Shown here piece by piece: positions 28,652-39,272 of a stretch of 64,000 nt of DNA. The translations under genes and the position numbers were made by a program. The stretch spans positions 1,550,001 through 1,614,000 of the forward strand of contig NZ_UGIB01000001.1 of the NCBI RefSeq assembly GCF_900451005.1. The letters are read 5' to 3'. The first letter of the stretch is position 1. Every line of letters begins with the position of its first letter. The DNA comes from Helicobacter fennelliae. GTDB taxonomy: Bacteria > Campylobacterota > Campylobacteria > Campylobacterales > Helicobacteraceae. The notes beneath the pieces are model-generated. The model was given only the letters and a program-made list of their open reading frames with translations, did not search any database and was not told where the DNA came from.

Positions 28652-29926
28652 ATGTCGCAAATTAACATTCGCAATCAAGTCAATCAGCACACACAACATT
28701 CACACGCCTTAAAGATTCCGCGAATCTTGATTTTGGGTGGCGGATATGGAGGGCTCAAAACAGCACTCACACTTCAGCGATCGCTTCCAGAAAACAAAGC
28801 CCAAATCACGATGATTAGCAAGCACGATTATCATTACCAAACCACATTATTACACAAAGTCGCCATTGGCACGCTTAGCGCGCGCAAAGCCAGAATCTAT
28901 TATCGCAAAATTTTAGATTCTAGCAAAGTTGCTTTCATCAAAGATAAAGTGCTTGAAATCCACCCTGACAAAAAAAAGGTCATTTGCAGGCGGAGTGGGT
29001 TTGAGTATGATTATCTTGTGATTGGGCTAGGGTTTAAGCCCGAGACTTTTGGGATCAAAGGTGTGGATAAATACGCCTATAAACTCTCTTCTTTAAATGC
29101 CGCTCAAAAGCTTGCTAAAAATATAGAAAACAAATTCAAAGACTATATCATCAATCAAGATCCAAATGATTTGCATGTGATTGTGTGTGGGACGGGATTT
29201 ACAAGTATTGAGTTTGCAGCAGAGCTTGCGACACAGCTTGATGATTTGTGTCAGATTTGTGGGATCAATAGAGCCATACCCAAAGTAACTTGCATAGGGC
29301 GATCAGATCATATTTTGCCTATATTTGATGATAAGCTCTCAAAAGCCGCCAAACATAAGCTCCAAAAACTAGGTGTCGAGCTTATCACTAATGCTGAAGT
29401 GATAGAATGCCAAAACAATGGCGTGGTGATTTGCAAAAAAGACTCACAAACGCAAGAATTTATCAATGGCAATACGATTTTGTGGGGTGCGGGCGTGAGA
29501 GGAAATGACATCGTAGAAAAATCGCCTCTTGCCAACAAAAGAGGGCGCATTCCTGTGGATCCTCAGCTTAGAAGCTTTGAATATCCAGAAATTTTTGTCG
29601 TAGGGGATTGTGCTTTTGCGACAAGCAAAGATGTTATCCATGCTCCGACAGCCCAGCTTTCAGCGCAAATGGGGGATTATGTCGGGCGGTATTTGGCAAA
29701 TCTTGTTCTTGGCAAAGCCAACAAAAAAGATTTTCATTTTGTGCATAGAGGCACGATTTGTAGTATCGGACATACTGATGGGGTTGGCGTTGTGTATAGC
29801 AAGCGGTTAAAAGGAGAAATGGCGGCATTTATGAAAAACACGATTGAAAATAGATGGCTCTTTAGCATCGGGGGCTTGAGTATGGTATTTCGCAAAGGAC
29901 AATTCCGCTACCGCACGAGCAGTTAG
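28652..29926 (+). CDS. type II NADH dehydrogenase-like FAD/NAD-binding oxidoreductase
   Basis: 424 residues from ATG 28652, chosen for the AAGGAG five bases upstream; an in-frame ATG at 28604 would add 16 residues with no good binding site. FAD-binding motif ILILGGGYGGLKTALTL near the N-terminus, NAD-binding VIVCGTGFTSIEFAAELATQ in the middle, and IFVVGDCAFA in the second FAD contact. This is the NDH-2 pattern: electron transfer from NADH to quinone without proton pumping. The C-terminus WLFSIGGLSMVFRKGQFRYR may associate with the membrane. Confidence 0.85.
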   Translation: MSQINIRNQVNQHTQHSHALKIPRILILGGGYGGLKTALTLQRSLPENKAQITMISKHDYHYQTTLLHKVAIGTLSARKARIYYRKILDSSKVAFIKDKVLEIHPDKKKVICRRSGFEYDYLVIGLGFKPETFGIKGVDKYAYKLSSLNAAQKLAKNIENKFKDYIINQDPNDLHVIVCGTGFTSIEFAAELATQLDDLCQICGINRAIPKVTCIGRSDHILPIFDDKLSKAAKHKLQKLGVELITNAEVIECQNNGVVICKKDSQTQEFINGNTILWGAGVRGNDIVEKSPLANKRGRIPVDPQLRSFEYPEIFVVGDCAFATSKDVIHAPTAQLSAQMGDYVGRYLANLVLGKANKKDFHFVHRGTICSIGHTDGVGVVYSKRLKGEMAAFMKNTIENRWLFSIGGLSMVFRKGQFRYRTSS

Positions 29927-30118
29927 GGGTAATTTTTATTTAGGAAAGCTAAAGCTGATATTATCTTTATTAATTTATCATTTACATAAGATCTAAATCC
30001 TAGCTTTTTGTAGATTTTGTGGATTGCTCTAGCTCACTTGCAAAGCCCAAGAGTTCATAGCAAAAAAGATTTAGATCTCATGCAGATTCTAGATTCTACT
30101 TTGCATTTATCACATTCA
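29927..30118. other. convergent intergenic gap with repeat fragments
   Basis: Between convergent genes. It contains a GATCTAAATCCTAGCTTTTTG repeat end (about 29990-30010) and AT-rich sequence. No gene is seen. Confidence 0.4.
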
Positions 30119-30913
30119 CTACTCTGCAGGTTTTTGCGGTTTATTTTTATCAAGCACTGATTTGATATTTTTGGCTGTTTGTGGGGCACTTGATAAGAAA
30201 ATCTCAACGCGATTATTCCTTGCTTTGTTTTCAAGTGTCGTATTTGGGACGATAGGGCTATAACTTCCATACGATGAAAACGACAAGCGCGCCGGATCTA
30301 CGCCATTTTTGATGAGTGCTTGCGCAACAGTGTAAGCTCTTGCTGCTGCTAATTGATAATGATCAGTATAGGCAGAGTTTGGCGATAATGGTGTATTGTC
30401 TGTATAGCCGCGCACATCGATTTTGATTTCAGAAGGAAGCTTTTGGGTGATGAGCTCGGCGATTCTGCGCACATAAGTTGCCATTTCATCACTGCTTAAA
30501 TTTGCCTTTCCTTCCTCAAAAAGCAAGTCCGCAGGCAAGCGCAAAAGCACGCCTTGCTCGATTTGCTCCAAAACCCCACCTTCTTGGATCATAAATTGGA
30601 TTTGTGAAATGCTATCTTTTGCCGAAATCGATGGTGCTTCGCCATCGGCATTATTTGGCTGGACGCCTTCGGTATTGTCTCTGACTTGCCCAGGATCTGG
30701 CGGACGCTGAAAAATAGGCTGAAAAATCTTAGAAATAGGCGGAGTATTAAATACATTCACCATTGCCTGACTATATGCTTTTGCCTTAGATGAATCAGTG
30801 CTGCTTATCGCCCAAAGCGCGATAAAAAGCGCAAGCAAAAGACTCAAAAAGTCTGCGTAAGGGACAGCCCATCGCTCACCTGCGGGGCATTCTTGTGCTT
30901 GTTTTTTTGCCAT
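30119..30913 (-). CDS. motB: flagellar motor protein MotB
   Basis: Stator subunit anchored to peptidoglycan. N-terminal helix with the proton-carrying Asp (VPYADFLSLLLALFIALWAI, Asp about residue 21), a linker, and an OmpA-like peptidoglycan-binding domain (IDVRGYTDNTPLSPNSAYTD, then HYQLAAARAYTVAQALI). 264 residues, like H. pylori MotB. It lies nine bases downstream of motA. Confidence 0.96.
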   Translation of the reverse strand: MAKKQAQECPAGERWAVPYADFLSLLLALFIALWAISSTDSSKAKAYSQAMVNVFNTPPISKIFQPIFQRPPDPGQVRDNTEGVQPNNADGEAPSISAKDSISQIQFMIQEGGVLEQIEQGVLLRLPADLLFEEGKANLSSDEMATYVRRIAELITQKLPSEIKIDVRGYTDNTPLSPNSAYTDHYQLAAARAYTVAQALIKNGVDPARLSFSSYGSYSPIVPNTTLENKARNNRVEIFLSSAPQTAKNIKSVLDKNKPQKPAE

Positions 30914-30922
30914 GTTTTACTC

Positions 30923-31693
30923 TTATTCAAATTGAGATATTTTTGGTTGATCAGGTCGTAAAAATCCTAAAAGTTTGCTCTCCAAATTTCTTGGATTCTC
31001 ACCATTGGCTATGCCTAAAATGCCCTCCATGATGACTATTTTTTCTTGGACTATATCATGTGAGTTTGCTTTGAGCTTATTACCCCACGGACCAAAAATA
31101 CCATACGCGCACATAATCCCAGTAACAGTTGCGGTAAATGCCCCTGCAATGCCCTCTGCCATTCGCTTTGGATCATCTAAAAGCTGCAATGCAAGCATAA
31201 GCCCCATAACCGCACCAACAAGCCCAAAAGTCGGGGCGGATTCTCCAGCAGTGATCCAATAATGTGCCGCAGTGTGGTAATAATGCTCGATTTGCTCGAT
31301 TTTGATTTCTAGCTCTTCTTTGACTGACTTAGCATCGCGACCATCGATAACCATTCCAAGCCCTTCGCGGAAAAAATCATCTTCGATTTGCGCAACCCTT
31401 CCTTCAAGCGAAAGTATGCCATCTCTTCTAGCGATTGAGGAGAGTTCGACTATATTTTTGATTGTATCATTGAGGTTGATTTTTGCACCTATAAATACGA
31501 TTTTAAGCTCTTTGTATGCAGCCTTGACAGCCGCTCCATGTGTCGAAACCATCGCCGCACAAAGCGTGGTAGGCATAATGATAATAACAGAACTTAAGTG
31601 GATAACATGCAAAGGATTTCCGCCCTCTAAAATATCGCCCACAGAAATCGATACAAAAGACATAATAAAGCCCAAAACAGATGATAAATCCAT
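30923..31693 (-). CDS. motA: flagellar motor protein MotA
   Basis: Ion-conducting stator subunit with four membrane helices. I start at ATG 31693 (MDLSSVLGFIMSFVSISVGD), matching the H. pylori MotA N-terminus; a frame extending to 31735 uses TTG and adds 14 non-conserved residues. AAPTFGLVGAVMGLMLALQL and GIAGAFTATVTGIMCAYGIF form the pore helices. Paired with motB. Confidence 0.96.
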   Translation of the reverse strand: MDLSSVLGFIMSFVSISVGDILEGGNPLHVIHLSSVIIIMPTTLCAAMVSTHGAAVKAAYKELKIVFIGAKINLNDTIKNIVELSSIARRDGILSLEGRVAQIEDDFFREGLGMVIDGRDAKSVKEELEIKIEQIEHYYHTAAHYWITAGESAPTFGLVGAVMGLMLALQLLDDPKRMAEGIAGAFTATVTGIMCAYGIFGPWGNKLKANSHDIVQEKIVIMEGILGIANGENPRNLESKLLGFLRPDQPKISQFE

Positions 31694-32087
31694 ACTTTCT
31701 CGCTTTGTTGATAGATTTATTTGACTTTTTGCCAAACATTCTTTAACACACTAGCAAAAATTATACCAAAAGCAAAATATTGCAGAATCTAGATTCTAGA
31801 ATTTCTTTACGCTAAACAATTTTTGTCATTACTTAAGTGTCCGAGAAGAATCTAAGCTTTATTTTACAGGCTTTATTTTTCTAGATTCTTTAGCTATTGC
31901 CTCAGAATGATGATTTGAGATGTCATTGCAAAGCCCTTTAGGGCTGTGGCAATCTAGGTTGTCGGTGTTGTCGTCATTGTGAGAATCTGTGTGAGAATCT
32001 GTGGTAGCAGATTCATAGCAAATCTAGGTTGTTCTCTTTTGCTTCGTCGGTTTCACCTCCTTGCAATGACAATCTAGAAATTAGATT
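31694..32087. repeat. repeat-bearing intergenic region between motA and thioredoxin-like gene
   Basis: About 390 bp without a gene. 31915-32075 holds REP-like units (atGTCATTGCAAAGC...TGGCAATCTAGG, GTCATTGTGAGAATC, and a last ccTTGCAATGACAATC). 31694-31800 is AT-rich and should contain the motA promoter; I cannot pick a convincing consensus. Confidence 0.55.
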
Positions 32088-32396
32088 CTACTTTATAGAT
32101 TCTATTGCGTTTTGGATTGGCGTAATGCTATCTGGCTCCACAAGCCTCTCGCCAACTTCTTTGCCGTTTTTGTAAAACAAAAGCGTAGGAATCCTGCGGA
32201 TATTAAGCTCAACTTTAAGCTCCTCATTTGTATCAAAATCCAAAAGGATAAATTTGACATCTGGATATTTTGATTCTAGTTGATTCATAATCGGCTCAAT
32301 CCTTCGACAATCAGGGCACCAAGGCGCACTCATCTCCACGACACAAACCCCTTGTGCTATCATATCTTTGAAATTTGTCTTATCTGCTGTAATCAT
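32088..32396 (-). CDS. thioredoxin-like protein with WCPDC active site
   Basis: 102 residues, the thioredoxin fold. Active site WCPDC at about residues 26-30, cis-Pro in NIRRIPTLLFYKNG. This CPDC type resembles the second thioredoxin (Trx2) of H. pylori. No signal peptide, so cytoplasmic. ATG 32396 is preceded by AAGGAG (32401-32406 on the complement). Confidence 0.88.
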   Translation of the reverse strand: MITADKTNFKDMIAQGVCVVEMSAPWCPDCRRIEPIMNQLESKYPDVKFILLDFDTNEELKVELNIRRIPTLLFYKNGKEVGERLVEPDSITPIQNAIESIK

Positions 32397-32417
32397 ACCA
32401 ACTCCTTTAATATAAAG

Positions 32418-33434
32418 TTATACAAAAAATTTAACGAGCAAAAACCCGCCCGCATACAAAATAACAAACAATATCAACCCTAAAGTAAATGCCCTGCCTC
32501 CAGATTCTGCAAACTTCTTAAAATCAATTTGCAAACCTATCGCGCTCATCGCCATAATCAAACAAACCTCCGAAATAAATCGCAAGGCTTTCACGATGAA
32601 TTCATCTAATGGCACAAACGAATGAAACACCACTACACCCAAAAACCAAAGCGCAAAATACGGAATATGAAGATTGCGCTTGTGCTCACCCTTGCTTACA
32701 GAAAACATATAAGGCACAAGCAAAAGCACCGGCACAAGCAATAACACACGAATCATTTTGACAATCAACGCGACTTCTTGCGTCTCTTGCGAGATCGCTC
32801 CTCCAGCACCCACGACATTAGCAAGCTCATGCAAACTTAGCCCTATATAATACCCCTCTTGAGTGTGATTAAGCGGAATGACTCCAAGCGCATACACTGC
32901 CGGATACAGAAACATTCCTAATAACCCAAATATCACAATCACCCCAACAGCAATCACGCCTTTATAGGGCTGCGATCTTATGCTAGATTCTAGAGCAAGA
33001 ATAGCTGCAGCCCCACAAATAGCACTTCCACCGCTAATCAAAATCGCTATATCCTTATCAAGTCTCAAGCACTTCACGCCAATAATATACCCACTTAATA
33101 AAACAACGCTCACAACGACAATCCCTAGCACAATCCCGCTCAATCCCACAGAAAAAATATGCTCCAAAGTAATATGAAATCCATACAATATAATGCCAAG
33201 TCGCAATAATTTTTTGGCACTAAAATCTATGCCTTTTTGGCTTAGAGACTTGACTTTGGCATACAAAGGTGAGAGGATAACGCCTAAGATTATCCCAATG
33301 ATAAGGGCAGGAATGTGAAAGCGCGAGAAAAAGCCACTTTGCGCCAAAAATAAACTCAATACAGAAATCACACCTGTAAAAACAAGTCCAAATATCAAGC
33401 TTTTTAGATTCTGTAATGTCGCCAAAATCCGCAT
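32418..33434 (-). CDS. YeiH/UPF0324 family membrane permease
   Basis: 338 residues and about ten membrane helices, with LILFGLYGFHITLEHIFSVG-type spacing and the family signature ILISGGSAICGAAAILALES. The family includes putative sulfate exporters; the substrate here is unknown. The start overlaps the bioB stop by one base, so they are likely cotranscribed. Confidence 0.85.
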   Translation of the reverse strand: MRILATLQNLKSLIFGLVFTGVISVLSLFLAQSGFFSRFHIPALIIGIILGVILSPLYAKVKSLSQKGIDFSAKKLLRLGIILYGFHITLEHIFSVGLSGIVLGIVVVSVVLLSGYIIGVKCLRLDKDIAILISGGSAICGAAAILALESSIRSQPYKGVIAVGVIVIFGLLGMFLYPAVYALGVIPLNHTQEGYYIGLSLHELANVVGAGGAISQETQEVALIVKMIRVLLLVPVLLLVPYMFSVSKGEHKRNLHIPYFALWFLGVVVFHSFVPLDEFIVKALRFISEVCLIMAMSAIGLQIDFKKFAESGGRAFTLGLILFVILYAGGFLLVKFFV

Positions 33435-34381
33435 TATGCCTGCGCTTCTATGAATTTTTCTTTGGTGAGATTGAGTTTTTCAAAGAGCATCTCATCAGAA
33501 TCTGGCTTATTGTTATTTGTCGTCAAAAGCCTATCGCCATAAAACACAGAATTTGCCCCCGCAAAAAAACATAACGCTTGCAACTCCTCGCTCATTTGCT
33601 TTCTGCCCGCAGAGAGTCGGATATATGAAGTTGGCATAAGGATTCTAGCAAGGGCTATGATTTTTACAAATTCAAACTTATCCACTTCTGGTGCGTCAGA
33701 TAATGGAGTGCCCGGAATCTTGACAAGCTGATTGATAGGAATAGATTCTGGAGACGTGGATAGATTTGCAAGGCTTACAAGCATATTAATCCTATCTTGC
33801 GTGCGCTCACCCATTCCAAGAATACCCCCAACGCAAATTTTTATATCCGCATCGCGCACATTTTGGATAGTATCAAGCCTATCTTCAAAAGTCCGCGTAG
33901 AGATGATTTGAGAGTAAAACTCTTGTGATGTGTCAATATTGTGATTATAAAAATCAAGCCCTGCACTTTTGAGTTTTTTTGCCTGCTGCTTATCTAGCAA
34001 TCCAAGCGTTACGCAAGTCTCCATACCGAGATTTTTTACCTCTTTGATCGCTTCGCATACTTCATCAAGCTCCTCATCATTTGGACTTCGTCCGCTAGCC
34101 CCCATACAAAACCGCGAGCTTCCGGCTTCTTTGGCGCGTTTGGCATATTCTATGATTTGCGCACAATCAAGCATTTTTTGCTTTTTTGTATCGGTTTGAT
34201 AATGCGATGACTGCGCACAATATGAGCAGTTTTCAGAGCATGCACCGGTTTTGATACTAAGAAGTGTGCTTGTTTGGATTGTGTTTGGGTCAAAATGCTC
34301 TCTATGCACGCTATGCGCCTTAAAAAGTAAATCCATAAATGGAAGATCAAAAATTTCTTTGGCTTGATGAAAGGTTATCAT
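33434..34381 (-). CDS. bioB: biotin synthase
   Basis: Radical SAM enzyme inserting sulfur into dethiobiotin. Cluster motif [18 protein letters not shown] with cysteines at about 48, 52 and 55, and the second cluster ligands in CMGASGRSP and [12 protein letters not shown], with [12 protein letters not shown] near the C-terminus. 315 residues. Confidence 0.96.
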   Translation of the reverse strand: MITFHQAKEIFDLPFMDLLFKAHSVHREHFDPNTIQTSTLLSIKTGACSENCSYCAQSSHYQTDTKKQKMLDCAQIIEYAKRAKEAGSSRFCMGASGRSPNDEELDEVCEAIKEVKNLGMETCVTLGLLDKQQAKKLKSAGLDFYNHNIDTSQEFYSQIISTRTFEDRLDTIQNVRDADIKICVGGILGMGERTQDRINMLVSLANLSTSPESIPINQLVKIPGTPLSDAPEVDKFEFVKIIALARILMPTSYIRLSAGRKQMSEELQALCFFAGANSVFYGDRLLTTNNNKPDSDEMLFEKLNLTKEKFIEAQA

Positions 34382-34671
34382 ACATACTCCTTAATTTAAG
34401 ATTTTAAGAGTTTAGATTCTATGCAAACACAATGGTGTATTAAAAATTCTAGATTTTAAGATGAGTTTGCAAGGGCATCGTAAAATCGCTTAAAAGCTAG
34501 ATTCTAGCTAGATTTAGCATTGGCTTATGAGTTGTGGATTTGATATATCCTACATAGCAAAAAAGCAGAATCTAAAACAAATAACCACAATAACCCAAAA
34601 TAGCTATGTAAATCCGCATTAAATCAAATCACATCAAATTAAACCAGCACCATAGACTACTTATCCTCTAA
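34382..34671. repeat. intergenic repeat fragment
   Basis: 290 bp between two minus-strand genes. 34420-34510 contains a truncated member of the dispersed family (TTCTATGCAAACACAATGG, GATGAGTTTGCAAGGG, AAAATCGCTTAAAAGCTAG), missing the REP unit and the GATAAGGCTAG segment of the full block. The rest is AT-rich; no gene is seen. Confidence 0.55.
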
Positions 34672-35322
34672 TTATCCTCCCAAACTCCCTCCACTTGATT
34701 TAGTAGCAGAGCTTGATGTGCTAGAGCTATTGCCAAAAAAGCCTGTTTTTGCATTGCTTGGCGTTGTTGCTCTGCCCGCACTTGTGCTTTGAGTTTTGTT
34801 GAAACTATTTGCACTGCGTTCATAGGCTTGAGGTGATTTATAGGTTCGTTGTCTGTTTTGCTGATAGTTTGGGTTATTAAAAAGCTTATTGCCAATATAG
34901 CTTCCTATCAACGCCCCAGCCGCACTTGCAAGTATTGCTCCTCCAAGGCTTAGCCCGCCACTCTCCATACTTGTAGGATTTGATGAAGTCAATGAGCTTG
35001 TGCCATTATCAATCTTTGCTTCCTCTTGCTTGAGGAGATTTTGCACCTCTTCATCGCTTAGCACGCGCTCTTCACCTTGCTGATTACGCACGACAATGTG
35101 GGTTTTTTGGCTTGGGTATTCCTCAAGGATTTTGTAGCCACCATTTGGCTGCTCCTCAAGCAAAACAAACGCGCCTTCCTGTATGGCTTGCGCGGTTTGT
35201 GAGGCTTGCTCTTTTTGTGAGGATTGGGTATTATCACAGCCTGCGATAATGCCTACCACAAGGGCTGATATACCGCCTACCATAGCAAAATCTGAAATTT
35301 TACGCATATATTTTTTCATCAT
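34672..35322 (-). CDS. UPF0323 family lipoprotein (HP0232-like)
   Basis: 216 residues: an N-terminal signal with lipobox ([11 protein letters not shown]), then [40 protein letters not shown], a Gly/Ala-rich segment ([20 protein letters not shown]) and [20 protein letters not shown], all matching the H. pylori UPF0323 protein. The C-terminus is Ser/Gly/Thr-rich. Function unknown. It precedes the HP0231-like dsb gene as in H. pylori, except that both are read on the minus strand. Confidence 0.9.
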   Translation of the reverse strand: MMKKYMRKISDFAMVGGISALVVGIIAGCDNTQSSQKEQASQTAQAIQEGAFVLLEEQPNGGYKILEEYPSQKTHIVVRNQQGEERVLSDEEVQNLLKQEEAKIDNGTSSLTSSNPTSMESGGLSLGGAILASAAGALIGSYIGNKLFNNPNYQQNRQRTYKSPQAYERSANSFNKTQSTSAGRATTPSNAKTGFFGNSSSTSSSATKSSGGSLGG

Positions 35323-35350
35323 TATTCCTCCTTATTTCCTTTTATTCTTG

Positions 35351-36073
35351 TCAATTTGCTTCATAGACAAATGGCACGCTTGTAACAAGATGCGAGTTTT
35401 CTATGATTTTGGTTACATTTTGGACTTGCTGCGTGCTTTGGCTACTCTGCTCGCTTGCTTGATGCGTTGTGGCATAAATCTGCTTAAGAAGTGAGATTTT
35501 TTCAGCATTATTCTGGACGGATTTGATTTTTTCTGTAATTTCTGCGGATTTTTTCAGAGAATCTGCGCCAAGAAACGCCACAGGTATCATCACCACACTT
35601 CCTTTTTCCAAACGAGAATCTATGTGGTTTAATTCATCTTGACAATGCGGACACATCGGATCTGAGATGATATAAGTAAGGGCATTGCCTTTGCCTTGAA
35701 GGGTGATTTTATACTCATTTGGAATGGCTTTAAATAGCGCATTGAGCGAGGCGGAATTCTCAAGCTTAAAGTTATAAGATTCTACCTCTTGAAGTGTTTT
35801 GGCGACTTTTTGCCGATCATCTTTATCTGTCCCAAAAAACGTCGCCACGACAATGATACTTTTTTGATCATCATCAGCAAGGAGTGTCGTCCTATATCCG
35901 CTTACTTTGTCCTGAACGACAAAAAGAGATAATTTCGCATTTTTGAGCTGCTCAACGCTTATGACTTGAAGCTTTCTGCCACTTTGACTCTCAAGAGTTT
36001 TGATTGTCTGATCTTTGATGTCTGCATATCCATAGACAAAAACCGCAACAACAAACACAATAATTCTAAACAT
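35351..36073 (-). CDS. HP0231-like thiol-disulfide oxidoreductase (DsbK type)
   Basis: 240 residues with a signal peptide (MFRIIVFVVAVFVYGYA) and a thioredoxin domain. Active site DPMCPHC at about residues 138-144; cis-Pro in VTSVPFVYEAN at the very C-terminus. The CPHC motif and dimerisation-type N-terminal domain match H. pylori HP0231 (DsbK), a periplasmic oxidase. It neighbours the UPF0323 gene as in H. pylori. Confidence 0.82.
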   Translation of the reverse strand: MFRIIVFVVAVFVYGYADIKDQTIKTLESQSGRKLQVISVEQLKNAKLSLFVVQDKVSGYRTTLLADDDQKSIIVVATFFGTDKDDRQKVAKTLQEVESYNFKLENSASLNALFKAIPNEYKITLQGKGNALTYIISDPMCPHCQDELNHIDSRLEKGSVVMIPVAFLGADSLKKSAEITEKIKSVQNNAEKISLLKQIYATTHQASEQSSQSTQQVQNVTKIIENSHLVTSVPFVYEAN

Positions 36074-36111
36074 TATTTATCCTTTTATGTATTTATTAGC
36101 CTATTTGGCAC

Positions 36112-36495
36112 TTATTTAGCGCATTTATACACTTCTCCATAGATGATGTATTCATCTATTTTATTGAGTGTAGTTTCACTTCCCATACCGACTTTGAAAT
36201 TATAATCCTTAGAAATATATCTTGATTCTGTATGGAGCACCAAAACAGCATCGCCACCATATCGAAAAGCCTTGTTTTTTAGATCCACTTCTGCATCTTC
36301 GATAGCCTGCTGCAAGCTTATGCCATAGCCTTTTGTCGATACAGATCCAAAAGTCTCATTGATATACACGCAATGCTCTAATGCTGCCTTTCCGCGATAT
36401 ACTTTTATATTTACAGCACCTTTTAATGAAACTGGAGATTTATAGCAACCACCTAAAAAAATAAGTAATCCCAAACACAGACTCCATTTTTTCAT
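36112..36495 (-). CDS. small lipoprotein, DUF4156/RcsF-like
   Basis: 127 residues with signal and lipobox (LCLGLLIFLGGC). Mature part: IKVYRGKAALEHCVYINETF then AIEDAEVDLKNKAFRYGGDA and a late Cys (EVYKCAK). The CxxL...N-KAxxxGGdAV pattern resembles DUF4156/RcsF-type periplasmic lipoproteins. Function not known. It lies 38 bases upstream of the dsb gene. Confidence 0.65.
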   Translation of the reverse strand: MKKWSLCLGLLIFLGGCYKSPVSLKGAVNIKVYRGKAALEHCVYINETFGSVSTKGYGISLQQAIEDAEVDLKNKAFRYGGDAVLVLHTESRYISKDYNFKVGMGSETTLNKIDEYIIYGEVYKCAK

Positions 36496-37015
36496 TTTTA
36501 TCCTTAAAGCAAATTTGAAAAGAAAAGTTATTCTAAAAGCTTTTTACTTAAATGCGACTTTAAAGAAGCAAAATCTAATGCCAAAATCTATCACAAAGTC
36601 ATAAAAAGTCATAAACTGCAAGCCACTTGTCATCACGAAGCAAATCTTTGCTCTTGTCATTGCAAGCGAGCAAAGCGAGCGTGGCAATCCAGCCCTTTCT
36701 TGTCATTCTGAAAGAGTGCGTAGCACGACTGAAGAATCCAGAATCCAACCAACCCATCATTGCGAGGACGACAGGACGAAGCAATCCAGGAAAAATAAAC
36801 AAGTGGATTGCCACAGCCCTAAAGGGCTTTATGATGACAACACCGACAAAGTGGATTGCCACGCGGGCAAATCTACTCGCAATGACGAAGCAAAGCGCGC
36901 AGATTCTCGCAATGACAAATCAACTCGTCATTCTGAACGTAGCGAAGAATCCACAAACAACAATAAAAGTATGGATTGCCACGAAAATTCTTGCGAATTT
37001 TCTCGCAATGACGAC
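36496..37015. repeat. dense cluster of REP-like repeats
   Basis: About 520 bp. From 36655 on, repeated units of the type TCATTGCGAGnnn...GCAATCCA in both orientations, interleaved with GTCATTCTGAA units, follow one another until 37015 (for example 36655-36690, 36760-36790, 36860-36925, 36965-37015). The open frame here reads as repeat-derived peptides such as RHSERSEES, a known translation artefact of such units. No real gene is supported. Confidence 0.75.
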
Positions 37016-39202
37016 CTAGATTCTCGCCTCAAAGCCCTTGTTTTTGATTATGACGCCAAGACCCTAAGCGCCCAAGACAAAGCCTCCTTGCTCAAAGCCC
37101 TAAGCCAGCTCAAAATAATCGATCCAGCCTGTGGAAGCGGAGCTTTTCCTATGGGGATTTTGCAAGAGATTTTACATTTATAAGAGATTCTAGGCGATAG
37201 CAGAAGCCTTTATGAGCGCAAGCTTAGCATTATCCAAAACCAAATCTATGGTGTCGATATTCATCCAATGGCGACTGAAATCTCACGACTTCGATATTTT
37301 CTCTCACTCATTATTGAATACCAAAGAGACGATAGCAAAGATAATTTCAACATCAATCCCTTACCAAATTTGGAATTTAAATTTGTCGCTGCTAATAGTT
37401 TTTTGAAACTTCCTCCAAGCCAATTAGAATACGCCGAATACGCAAAAGACAAAGCTCAAATATGCCAACTTCGAAACGACTACTTCAACCCAAACAATGA
37501 CAAAAAAGCTATACAAAAAGCCTATCAAAATCTAAGAAATAAAATCTTTGATAATCTCACCCTCCAAACTGGCAAAACCCACCCTCTTGCAAGCTATGAT
37601 CCTTTTGATGAGTTGAGTGTAGCAGAGTTTTTTGATGCTGAGTTTATGTTTGGGGTAGAAAGTTTTGACATCGCCATCAGCAATCCACCCTATATATCCA
37701 CAAAAGGTGATTTTAAGAAGTATAAAAAAGAGATTGAGGCTCAAGATGGATTCTTTGATGATTCTTATAATCACGCATTTTTTATTTGCACACATTATCT
37801 CAAAGAAAACGGCGTCTTAAGTCTCATCACTCCTAAGACTTTCTGGACTATCTCTACAAAGAAAAAATTACGAGAGCTTATCTTTGCAAACAAGCCTGTT
37901 TTTATCTGCGATAGTGCCAATCCATTCGCATCGGCTATGGTTGATACTTGCATAACAGAGCTTATTAAAAGCCCTAGCACAAAAGAACACAAGCTTGAAT
38001 TCATCGATGCTTCAAAAGATTTTGATAAACCTGAAATTTACACTATACCAGCTTCACTTTACGCCAATACCTATGACTTGACTATCTTTAAGCCAAGCCC
38101 TTATAATCTCGCTATATATGACAAATACAACGACAAAGTCAAAGCTCTAATGAAGCGGTATTGGAAAAGCATTAAGACTTCAGCAAAAATCACAAAAAAT
38201 CAAGTAGATATAAGCCATCACAGAGCAGAGCTTAGACCCGGCGATATAACCTTGCTAGGACTTATCACCGATGGCGGACAAGGACTTGCTACTGCAAACA
38301 ATGGCAAATATGTAGCCCTAAAATCTGGCACGAAAGAAGCTATAAAAGCAAAAGAGACAAGAGCTGAAAAGCTCTTCAAAGCTAAAGCTATATGGCAGGA
38401 TTTAAATCTTGAATTTAAAAACAAAAAAGACGCATTAAGCTTTCTTGAAGACAAACAAGAGCAAGAAATTTGGCAAATCTTTGATGAGGCAAAAGAAAAA
38501 TTTGGCAGAGATATTTTTGGACAGGGCTTTTTATATCGTATCATAGACGATACGCTTATCGCTGATGTAAAAGCTTTGAGCGATGATGAAAAATTAAATG
38601 GCATAGACTCACCCAAATGCTTTGTGCCTTATGACAAAGGCGATAAAGATGGCAATAGATGGTATCTCCCTACGTCATACTATATCGCTTGGTCTAAAGA
38701 AAATGTCGCCTTTCTTAAAACAAATTCAGGTAAGAAAGGCGAGGGTATGCCTGTGGTGAGAAATCCTCAATTTTATTTCAAAGAGGGTTTTTGTTGGAAT
38801 AATGTTTTGCAGCCCAAAAACGAAGAGAGCATGTTTATCAAGTGTCGCATAAAAGAGCAATCGGTCAATGATGTTGCAAGTATGAGTTTATATACTCAAT
38901 TTGATAGCATCTCAAATGCTTATATAGTGGCAATTTTAAATTCAAAATTCATGTATGAATATCTCAAAGTTCTTATCAATGCAAGCGTAAATTTGCAAAT
39001 CAATGATTTTCGTCAAATGCCTATCGTAATCCCCACAAATAAAGAGCTTAAGGATTTTGAAGACCTTTTTAACCAAGTGTGCAAAATCCAACAAGATAAA
39101 TTTAGCAAACTCATAAGCGAACAAGAGGCAAGGTGTAAGCTAGAAGCTTTGCAGCAAGAGTTGGATTTGAAAGTTTTGAGGCTTTATGGGGTGGATTTTT
39201 AA
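37016..39202 (+). pseudogene. type IIG (Eco57I-like) restriction-modification enzyme, 5'-truncated with in-frame stop
   Basis: The frame carries N6-adenine methyltransferase motif I (IIDPACGSGAFPMGILQEI) just before a TAA at 37181-37183, then continues in the same frame as EILGDSRSLYERKLSIIQNQ and ATEISRLRYFLSLIIEYQ. Motif IV is SNPPYISTKGDFKKYKKEI, and a TaqI-like recognition region follows (FYFKEGFCWNNVLQ, INASVNLQINDFRQMPIVIP). The N-terminal nuclease region is absent: upstream of residue LDSRLKALVFDYD the frame is repeat sequence. A separate start at 37268 would give 644 residues without motif I, hence inactive. The stop could in principle be suppressed, but loss of the N-terminus makes it a pseudogene. 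Confidence 0.85.
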
Positions 39203-39272
39203 AATTCTAAGCTGGATTACTTCGCAACGCTTTCAATGACAATTTATCAATTAATCCTTGTTGGAAGCATAT
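39203..39272. other. gap between two RM remnants, with a REP-like fragment
   Basis: Contains ggattACTTCGCAACGCTTTCAATGAC, a degenerate REP-like unit. No gene is seen. Confidence 0.4.

Noticed and set aside
36599-36862. Minus-strand 87-residue frame in the REP cluster
   Set aside because: Made only of repeat units; overlaps no conserved sequence.
38218-38616. 132-residue minus-strand frame inside the type IIG gene
   Set aside because: Antisense shadow; Ser/Leu-rich composition typical of reverse reading of Lys/Asp-rich coding DNA.
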